The notes beneath the pieces were generated by a model. It ran no database searches. It had not been told where the DNA came from and saw nothing but the letters and a program-made list of their open reading frames with translations. Source: Setomelanomma holmii (lineage: Eukaryota > Ascomycota > Dothideomycetes > Pleosporales > Phaeosphaeriaceae). From it: a stretch of 64,000 nucleotides of DNA. The position numbers were made by a program, and so were the translations under genes. Each line of letters opens with the position of its first letter. The first letter of the stretch is position 1. Location of the stretch: assembly GCA_010015745.1 (NCBI GenBank), contig ML978165.1:248001-312000 (forward strand), given 5' to 3'. Positions 56,827 through 64,000 of the stretch are shown here, in pieces.

Positions 56827-58470
56827 TTATAGCTTGCCAGCAGCCAAGAAGTCCTCGAGACCAGTCTTCACACGCTTTGTCATGGTCTTCTCTCCCTCAC
56901 GTACCCAGACACGGGGGTCGTAGTACTTCTTGTTTGGCTTGTCCTCACCATCTGGGTTACCGACTTGGGTCTGGAGGTAGTCGTGCTTCGACTGGATGAA
57001 GTCGCGGATACCCGAAAGGTAAGCCCACTGCATGTCAGTGTCAAGGTTGACCTTGACAACACCGTAGGAAATGGCTTGCTGGAAGTCCTCGACGCTGGAG
57101 CCGGAGCCGCCGTGGAAGACCAGGAAGACGGGTTTGTCACCCTTTGCGCTGATCTTCTCCTTGACATACTGCTGGTGCTTCTGAAGAAGCTCTGGGCGGA
57201 GCTTGACGTTGCCTGGCTTGTAAACACCGTGCACGTTACCGAAACCGGCAGCGATGCTGAAGTATGGTGATACAGAGGAAAGCGCCGCGTAGATGTCGTA
57301 GATGTCCTCTGGCTGGGTGTACAGGGAGTTGTTATCGACGTCCTCGTTGTTGACACCATCTTCCTCACCACCGGTGATACCAATCTCCATCTCGAGCCAC
57401 TGCTTCATGGGGGCGGCGCGCTCGAGGTACTTCTTGGTAGTGGCGATGTTCCAGTCCTTCTCCTCCTCGGACAAATCGATCATGTGGGAAGACTTTCACG
57501 GAGAATCAGCCATGCGCTGGCAAAGCACAGATTTCCAGGGTAACTCACGAAAAGGGGCTCGCCGTGCTCCTTGAAGTAGGCCTCATCGGCATCCATCATG
57601 CCGTCCAACCATGGCAGCAGCTTCCTGTTTCAAATCAACGAATGTCCTTATATGACCACGAGCGCTTCGACTGACTTTGCGCAGTGATCGGTGTGGAGAA
57701 CGACGGGAACGCCGTAGATGGGTGCGATGGAACGGATGTAGTGGGCAGCGGCGACGGAACCGGCAATGGATGCCTCCTGGTTCTTGTCTGCAGAAAGGTC
57801 AGCAAAGTCCACTTCGAGATCGCGAAAATCTGCTCACTGTCGACGCCCTTTCCGGCGAAGTACGCGGCCTAGATTGCTGTGAGTAGTCCAACTCGGCGTT
57901 TCCTTGAGGTATTGACCTACACCACCCTGAGAAGTCTGGAGGACGCTATGAGTTGTCAGCGTCGATCCACGTCTTGCATGGCACATAAAACTTACATTGG
58001 CGACTTGGCATCGCGGGCAGCCTCAAGAGCTGTATTTGATCAGAACGTGTTTGTTGGTACTTGGCGTTCGAAATTCTTACTCGCTACAACTGTGGAGGAA
58101 GAAGTGACCTGCTTGTTGTCAGCCCAAACTCGGCCAATACCATAGGATGCGACACGCAGAGTCTCCAATTAAGGTCTGAACACCCCAGATAAAAGCCTAT
58201 CTCTCGAAATTGGGGGGCATTGACTTACGTTCACGGCTGGAATGGCGTAGCCTGCGATTATAGGACAGATAAGTTAGAGCGCGTCCGATTGTAAGCCATC
58301 TCAAGATGTTTCCATACCATTGTCCTGGGCATGCTTGAACAGAGCCAAAACATCATCACCAACGATGACACCACTCCTACGATTCCGCAATTAGCTCCTG
58401 CTCGTCTTCGAGTAAACACATCAGGTGAGGATTAGACGTACTTGCGCTTGAGAACATCTTGAGCACCCAT
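56827..58470 (-). CDS. FBA1: fructose-bisphosphate aldolase, class II
   Basis: Zinc-dependent glycolytic and gluconeogenic enzyme splitting fructose 1,6-bisphosphate into dihydroxyacetone phosphate and glyceraldehyde 3-phosphate. About 360 residues from ten exons. Start MGAQDVLKRK (ATG at 58470); then SGVIVGDDVLALFKHAQDNG, YAIPAVN, VTSSSTVVAT, LEAARDAKSP, IVLQTSQGG, AAYFAGKGVD, NKNQEASIAGSVAAAHYIRS to VVLHTDHCAK, KLLPWLDGMMDADEAYFKEH to EPLF, and SSHMIDLSEEEKDWN to the TAA at 56827. Zinc ligands are in LHTDHC and GNVHGVY, and the phosphate-binding HGGSGSS and NLDTDMQWAY are present. Exons 3 to 7 are only about 23, 28, 34, 25 and 31 nt; all nine introns have GT..AG ends and rebuild a continuous aldolase. 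The protein is otherwise ordinary. Confidence 0.95.
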
Positions 58471-59229
58471 GATTGCTGATTGTATGCGATTTGATTTCTG
58501 AGATGATTTTGGTTAAAGTGAGGTCTGGAAGGAGGTATGAGAAGAGATGCAGTCGTTGAGTTTGCTCGTTGAGAAAGAAGTAGCTGCTCTGGTGGGGTCA
58601 CCCCGCTAATCCGAACGCGAGTGACGCAGCCGCACAGCTTCAAACACATGCGCTCCCACGCGCTGAAAAGCAAACCCCTGCACAATCTTACTCAAAAGAC
58701 TTTGGCGACAAAAGCAAATCCACATACCTGGCGATATCAATTGCCTCACTTTGCTTTCTCTGTTGCCGTGGGACAGTGGGCGAGGCGCAATATGGTGTTA
58801 TGTAAACTACGGAGGCTTTCACGGCCGCGCTCTGAAGTCATGGCGGGGCCCGCGCTCGGCACCAAAAGTGGGCTGGCTGGGTCAAGTGGACTTGTGCTCT
58901 CTTTTTCGTTGGCATGCTTCAGTCCGAGTCTCGCCGTGGAACGCTGCCAGCTTGTGCCTCCAATTACCGAGCTCCTCGCCTTGCGCTCGTGTATGTCAGG
59001 GTCCAACCAATCACGATGTGCATAGGGAGTGGTTGCGAGGAAGACGTGCCCCGGACCGGCTTCGTGACATTCAATTGCCATTTCCCCGAAGCTATGCTAT
59101 GCTCCTTGCGTGGCTGTACGGTTTTCACAGGCACATTTTTGCAGCGATCGGAAAAATTTCCGAGGTTCTGGACCTCTATTCGAGCTCGTGACGCTCTGCC
59201 GAGCGTACTGGCAGCTTCACGATGCCAGA
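58471..59229. other. intergenic, FBA1 promoter and bL9m 3' end
   Basis: About 760 bases. No protein-like ORF; the longest (146 codons on the plus strand) has no family resemblance. Confidence 0.4.
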
Positions 59230-60155
59230 CTATGTTTCCACCGTCTTTTCTCTGATCCGGATGTTCCTGACGAGCGGCTCTTCCAAGCCCGGCAATCGTA
59301 TCTCCACCTTGAAGACACCAAGCTGCTTCACTCGCAAAGCATCTCCCTCCTCATGGCCAGTGACGAAGCTCACGTCCGCCTCATTCAATATCACGCGAGC
59401 TGCCTCGTCGTTGTGAGCCAGCGCTCCCCTAATTGTTGTTACGACGTCTGCTGTCGACACGGAACCGTAAATAGCGTCTACATGGGCTTTTGGTTTGCTC
59501 GCCATAGCCGCTGCAGTCAGGACGTCAGCTGCACCCGATGCGCCAACACGTTGCTGTTTCGAGTCTCTCTCCTGCTCGATGCGCTGGCGATGGAAGTCGA
59601 TCGTGGGTGGTACGAAGGTGTTTAGCAGCTCCATGGAGCGTTCAGGCTGCTGTTATTAGCACAGTCGGCGCTGGTCGTTGGAGCTGACTTACACTGATGA
59701 CTTCGATCTCAATTGGGCGCACATAGCGCTTGTGTGTAACTAATTCCTCGTCATCCTCTTCTGCCTCCTCGAGGTTGACCCGCACGCCGAATGTGAAGTC
59801 TCTCGATAGATCAAGCTCCCGTGCCTTCAATTGCTTCAATTGGGTTGCGGGAACGTAGTCGGCAACGCGGGCTGGGAACCATCGATTACGCATCAACGAT
59901 GGATTTAGAGGCACATAGGCGCCTAACAAGCATTAGCAGAGTTTGAAAATGAATTACGCTGCCCATACCTGCGCGTCCATATCGCGGTACATCCTTTAGC
60001 AGCTTCACAACAATGTTGCGCTCTGCCTCTTTCGCCTTCTTGGAAATATTGCGCGTCTGCTGCGGCGCCCAGGCATCCAAACTCTGCCGCGTAAATCTTC
60101 GTATGCATGACGTGCACTGCGGGAGAAGCGACGACCGTGTCAGCGAGGCCATCAT
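59230..60155 (-). CDS. MRPL50: mitochondrial large-subunit ribosomal protein bL9m
   Basis: Homologue of bacterial ribosomal protein L9 in the mitochondrial 54S subunit. Three exons, about 278 residues. The start at 60155 gives MMASLTRSSLLPQCTSCIRR, a basic mitochondrial targeting sequence ending near TRNISKKAKEAER. VVKLLKDVPRYGRAG joins after a 50-60 nt intron to AYVPLNPSLMRNRWFPARVA, the L9 N-terminal domain signature (VxLLxDVxxxGRxGxxVxVxxGYxRNxLxP). A second intron near 59645-59690 joins EVIS to QPERSMELLNTFVPPTIDFH. The C-terminal part is longer than in bacterial L9. A second ATG at 60152 is equally possible as start. The gene is divergent from the ubiquitin protease. Confidence 0.85.
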
Positions 60156-60523
60156 GTGCGCGCAGTCAGTTCCAATGTCGCCCAGGAAAAGAGGTTCGTT
60201 GTCCGAGCAAATATGGCGATAGTTGCGAGCCGTGCAGCGGAAGTGGAAACAGCGACTGGCCAGTGCACCTGCCGTCTGGCTCGGCGGCATGCTCGCGCCC
60301 GCTGCCCTCACCCAGCAAACGCAGATGACTGCCAGCGGGATCCTCGCATCTGGGCGATTGTCAGACAATGGAGCCTGAGCAAATCTCACCGCCGTGCTGT
60401 CATTTATCCTCTTCTGCATCTGTCGCCGCCGGTTGTACTGTCCTGGCACAACTTTCGCACAGCATCACACAACCCCAGTCCGCCCGCCCAATCCCGCGGT
60501 AGCGGAAGTGGGAGCGCCGCAAA
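60156..60523. other. divergent promoter between bL9m and the ubiquitin protease
   Basis: The 368 bases between two outward-facing start codons. GC-rich, no coding signal, no motif named with confidence. Confidence 0.45.
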
Positions 60524-62374
60524 ATGCCTGAGAAGCCCCTCCAGATTGCAACATATGCAGCAGGCGCCTCTCTTGCAGCAATCACGCTGGTCTACGTCTT
60601 TGGGCCGACCTTCTTCATTGACGATGACGTCTCAAGCAACAAGAAAAAGAGCGTAGTGGGGCTCAGCAATGCAGCGAACGACTGCTTTATCAACTCAGTG
60701 CTGCAGGCCCTCGCTGGACTACCAGACTTACGCATATACCTGATACGCGAAACACATCGCCGGAAACTCGACGGCCCGGAAGTGTACGACGTAGACCCCG
60801 AGCGCATCAATACCGCCAACTCGACAGTCAGACCTGGAAAGCTTGAAGGCCTACAGAAAGGTGTGCTCACATATGGCTTGAAGGACATCCTGGACGCACT
60901 GAACGAACGACCGATATACAAGAAGACTATCTCCCCGCACCCCTTCATTCGAGCACTCGAGCGCGCGTTCGGCACGCGCATCAGTCGGCAGCAGCAGGAT
61001 GCGCAAGAGTTCCTCCAGATAGTCACCGAAAGGCTATGCGACGAGTACCATGCAGGAAGCAAGGCCCGGCGGCACGCCAGAAGGAAAGGCATAGCGATTA
61101 CAAACGGAGACGCGGCATCGGAGCGGAGGGAGATCATCGAGCAATTCGGTGTTGCGCCCCCCGAGGGGACAGGAGGGACCTCTGGGGAGCAAGAAGACGA
61201 CGAGGACGAAGATGACCCGCATTTGAACGAGGAAGGATTCCCCTTCGAGGGCAAGATCGAATCGCAGATTGAGTGCGAAACATGCCACTTCAAGCCGAAA
61301 CCATCGATTTCGACCTTCGTCACACTGACTCTTAACGTACCGCAAGTTGGCTCCACATCACTAAATGCATGCTTCGATGGAATGCTGAAGGTCGAGCACA
61401 TTGACGACTTCAAGTGCGAACGATGTCGATTGGAGCATGCCCTAAGGAGCAAGGACCACGAGCTGTCGCAAGCCTCCGATGAAGCTGTCAAGGCAGCTCT
61501 ACAATTAGACATCGAGAAGATCCGGAAGGCGATTGAAGAAGATCCAGAGCATCCTCCAGAAGGCGTTGAACTTCCGGACTCCAAGCAGGCGCCAAAGCGT
61601 CGGATAGCGCGTCATATGTACATTTCGCAGTTCCCCAAGGTTCTCGCCATTCATCTGTCACGATCAGTATATGCAGTTGGCAGTGCTTCTACGAAGAATC
61701 TTGCCAAAGTTTCTTTCCCTGAGACGCTCCCACTTGGCGGCTTGCTACACCGAAAGAACTACAAATTGCTTGGATTGGTCACGCATAAGGGCAGCCACAA
61801 CAGCGGTCACTACGAATCCTTTCGGCGTCAGGTGCAGCCATTACCCTTCTCCACACCTGTGTCATTTGGAACAGAAGGTGCATATAGCCGCCAGGCAAGC
61901 CCCATGCCTTCTGCGCGACCATCTGCAGTGCCCTCCGCAGTCCCGAGTCCGCATCTGTCCAGTATCAATCTGCCTGCGACGAACGGTCGGGGCTCGCCAG
62001 TTCCTTCAACACCCACATTAGACTCACCCTCTATGCGATCCCTGTCATCACAAGACTCGACGACCACAACATCAAGAGGCCCAGCACCAACGTCTGCGCC
62101 AAGGGATATAGATACCAATTCGTTGCGATTACCTCCCTCATCGCCTGACACTGAGGGTTTGTCACGGACTAGAAGTTTGCGATCACTTAAGGATAAAGCG
62201 ACAGAGAAAGCTGCTTCAATGGCCGACAACAACCCTCTTAAGCGGCGTTCTAAAAGAGCGAGTAACAGATGGTGGGGCATTAGCGACGACAAGGTCAAGG
62301 AAAGCAAGACTAGCGAAGTCCTCGGCAAGCAGAAGGAGGTCTATTTGCTCTTCTACGAGCTAGACAGATCATAG
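60524..62374 (+). CDS. membrane-anchored ubiquitin carboxyl-terminal hydrolase (USP family, Ubp1/Ubp16/USP30-like)
   Basis: Cysteine protease that removes ubiquitin. Single exon, 616 residues. An N-terminal hydrophobic segment (about residues 8-28, ATYAAGASLAAITLVYVFGP) anchors it, as in Ubp1 (ER) and Ubp16/USP30 (mitochondrial outer membrane). The Cys box is GLSNAANDCFINSVLQALAG (about residues 46-65); the usual Gly before Asn is Ala here. RQQQDAQEFLQIVTERL is the Q/D/E box. Two CxxC pairs (ECETCHF and CERCRLE) form the zinc-binding fingers. The His box is THKGSHNSGHYESFRRQ (about residues 425-440). A Ser/Pro-rich stretch of about 150 residues then separates it from the last USP strands (WWGISDDKVKESKTSEVLG, QKEVYLLFYE). 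Localisation (ER or mitochondria) cannot be read from the sequence. Confidence 0.9.
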   Translation: MPEKPLQIATYAAGASLAAITLVYVFGPTFFIDDDVSSNKKKSVVGLSNAANDCFINSVLQALAGLPDLRIYLIRETHRRKLDGPEVYDVDPERINTANSTVRPGKLEGLQKGVLTYGLKDILDALNERPIYKKTISPHPFIRALERAFGTRISRQQQDAQEFLQIVTERLCDEYHAGSKARRHARRKGIAITNGDAASERREIIEQFGVAPPEGTGGTSGEQEDDEDEDDPHLNEEGFPFEGKIESQIECETCHFKPKPSISTFVTLTLNVPQVGSTSLNACFDGMLKVEHIDDFKCERCRLEHALRSKDHELSQASDEAVKAALQLDIEKIRKAIEEDPEHPPEGVELPDSKQAPKRRIARHMYISQFPKVLAIHLSRSVYAVGSASTKNLAKVSFPETLPLGGLLHRKNYKLLGLVTHKGSHNSGHYESFRRQVQPLPFSTPVSFGTEGAYSRQASPMPSARPSAVPSAVPSPHLSSINLPATNGRGSPVPSTPTLDSPSMRSLSSQDSTTTTSRGPAPTSAPRDIDTNSLRLPPSSPDTEGLSRTRSLRSLKDKATEKAASMADNNPLKRRSKRASNRWWGISDDKVKESKTSEVLGKQKEVYLLFYELDRS

Positions 62375-62913
62375 TAGATTTCACACTTGAGCTGCCTGAC
62401 GCAGCCAGAAGGCACGTAAAAGTGGCTGAATCGACACGAGAGCTCGTGTTGCGCCACAATCACATAGAAGATAGACTAGACTGACAGCACTCAAGTGCGT
62501 TGGAACGTCGACGATTGACGCCAATTCATCATCAATGATCTCATTGGCTCGAGCTTCTGCCTCAGACACGAACCCCACACCGCGACTGCCTCTTTCGTGA
62601 TCAAGCACCAATTGCTAGCAGCCTGGGCCTGCGATGCAACATGCAGTTGTACTTTCGATGCTACACTCGTACTCCACCATCGCATTCTCCCTCAGTTCAC
62701 CGGTGTGCGATCTGCCAACCTCTAGGCAGCAACAAGCTTCATAGCGGATTGCCATGTCTTTGTCAATGAGATCTTAGAAGCACGCATCAATATCTAGACA
62801 TCTTTCAAAGATCGCTTTTCAATTACGTTCTGAAAAACTGGCACAGCAATACCTCAGCCTCGTCAATTACAAGGACTTCAAAGTGCCATCCTCTCTCGAC
62901 CGTCAACTTCATC
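62375..62913. other. intergenic, oxidoreductase promoter
   Basis: About 540 bases between two plus-strand genes. No protein-like ORF or motif recognised. Confidence 0.4.
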
Positions 62914-64000
62914 ATGGCACCAAGCGCGACTTCCAACACTGCCCTAGAAGACACAGCCTTCCTCCAAGCACCCGAGAAGAAAACCTTCACGCATCCTCCA
63001 CGTATCCTCGTCATCGGCGCAGGAAGCCGTGGCACCTCATACGCCCGTGCCGCACTGGAATGCAGCAACGCCACGATAGCCGCTGTGTGCGAACCAATCG
63101 AGTACAAGCGCAACGAGTTCGGACGAAAGTTCATCTGGGGAGACAGCGTACCTCCGTTCGGTACTGCCTTCCCTAATTGGAAGGATTGGGTGAAGTATGA
63201 GAAAGAGCGAAGGGAGAGCGCGAGGACTGGCACGGGACTTACTGGTGATGGTGGGTTTGCCCCCGTGATTGTGGATGCGGTGTTCGTATGCGTGCTGGAT
63301 GAGATGCATGAGGAGGTTGTGTGTGGGATTGCGGAGTTGGGTGTGCATATTTGTGTGGAGAAGCCGCTGAGTACGAGGCTGGAGAGTTGTATGAACATGT
63401 TTAAAGCGCTCAAAAGTGCAGAGGTGAAGGAGAAGGTCGATGGGGCTGAGAATGGGACTGCAGATGGAGCATTGTCTCGCAAAGAGAGTGTGTTTGGGAT
63501 CTGTCATGTGCTGAGGTATTCGCCGCACAACATGATGCTCAGGCATCTGCTATTGAACAAGGAAGTCATCGGTAATATCTTGAGTATTGAGCACGTTGAG
63601 CCAGTAGGTTGGTGGCACTTCAGCCACAGCTACGTCAGGTATGTCATCGGTGTACAACTAGAGACAATGTACTGACTCTATCCAGGGGCAACTGGCGCAA
63701 AGAATCGACGACTGCGCCCTCGCTGCTGACCAAGTCATGCCATGACATTGACTTCTTGATGTGGCTACTCTGCACCCCACCTTCAAGTGCAACAGATGCA
63801 CCGCCTCACCTACCCTCCTACATCACTTCCACCGGGTCGACGAAGTTCTTCCAACAAGCAAGAAAGCCCCAAGAAGCAGGCACCGCGACGAATTGTCTCT
63901 CATGCGCACATGAGATAGACTGCAACTACAGCGCGAAGAAAATCTACCTCGACAAGCATCTGGCGACAGGGAACACCGGTTGGCCCGTCAAAATCGTCAA
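62914..64000 (+). CDS. Gfo/Idh/MocA-type NAD(P)-dependent oxidoreductase, 5' part (runs off the right edge)
   Basis: Member of the glucose-fructose oxidoreductase / inositol dehydrogenase family; the substrate is not predictable. The start is ATG 62914 (MAPSATSNTALEDTAFLQAP). The Rossmann fold opens with RILVIGAGSRGTSYARAALE (GxGxxG). DAVFVCVLDEMHEEVVCGIA and VHICVEKPLSTRLESC, with the family EKP, follow at about residues 125-160. A 47-nt intron (63639-63685) joins HFSHSYVR to GNWRKESTTAPSLLTKSCHD, where KSCHDIDFLMWL is the conserved catalytic region. The segment CLSCAHEIDCNYSAKKIYLD contains a cysteine cluster seen in fungal members. The frame is still open at base 64000. The mid-region (EKVDGAENGTADGALSRKES) is a variable insert. 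Confidence 0.85.

Noticed and set aside
60592..61584. 330-codon ORF on the minus strand opposite the ubiquitin protease
   Set aside because: Shadow of a well-supported USP gene; composition is Ser/Cys/Arg-rich and matches no known protein.

Overview
The window is a stretch of nuclear DNA from a filamentous ascomycete, most likely a Dothideomycete. This rests on short introns of about 45-95 nt with GTAAGT-like donors and CTAAC/CTGAC branch sites, on fungal-specific proteins (Hpr1, Csm3, Arp9, NTE1, Sec12), and on the look of the small hydrophilin-like proteins. The taxon is inferred; no marker fixes the species. There is no plasmid, phage, CRISPR or rRNA content, and I found no convincing tRNA. 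Genes are monocistronic, on both strands, and mostly separated by 0.3-1.4 kb.

Layout. 1-18.5 kb is dense housekeeping: the 5' part of the TOR kinase gene, SEC12 (ER GTPase exchange factor), an importin of the Nmd5/Sxm1 (importin-7/8) type, SKI2 (cytoplasmic exosome helicase), then CSM3 (replication fork protection) and HPR1 (THO complex), which share a divergent promoter. 18.5-29.9 kb is gene-poor: one homeobox transcription factor gene sits between 3.3 kb and 6.4 kb of DNA with no recognisable gene. 29.9-34.6 kb is eIF4G. 35.6-36.1 kb is a tiny four-exon gene for a 100-residue LEA-like protein. 36.1-39.9 kb is an AT-richer block without recognisable genes but with CCAAT/TATA promoter-like arrangements and diverged short repeats. 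39.9-41.5 kb is an amidohydrolase gene broken by an in-frame stop and a +1 frameshift. 42.3-64 kb is again dense: GCV2 (glycine cleavage P-protein), NTE1 (lysophospholipase) divergent from ARP9 (SWI/SNF-RSC), guanine deaminase, a repeat-containing hydrophilin-like protein, FBA1 (class II aldolase, ten exons), mitochondrial ribosomal protein bL9 divergent from a membrane-anchored ubiquitin protease, and the 5' part of a Gfo/Idh/MocA oxidoreductase.

The genes do not form one pathway. Themes are RNA handling (SKI2, HPR1, eIF4G, importin), central metabolism (GCV2, FBA1, guanine deaminase) and growth or secretion (TOR, SEC12, NTE1). The points most worth a second look are a perfect UaY-type purine-regulator site with flanking GATA motifs upstream of guanine deaminase, the double-lesion amidohydrolase, a run of five micro-exons in FBA1, an MCB element in the CSM3/HPR1 promoter, a GC-AG intron in SKI2, and the gene desert around the homeobox gene. 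I did not find a clearly new multi-gene system. All gene models are read by eye from reading frames, splice signals and remembered family features, without alignment software.
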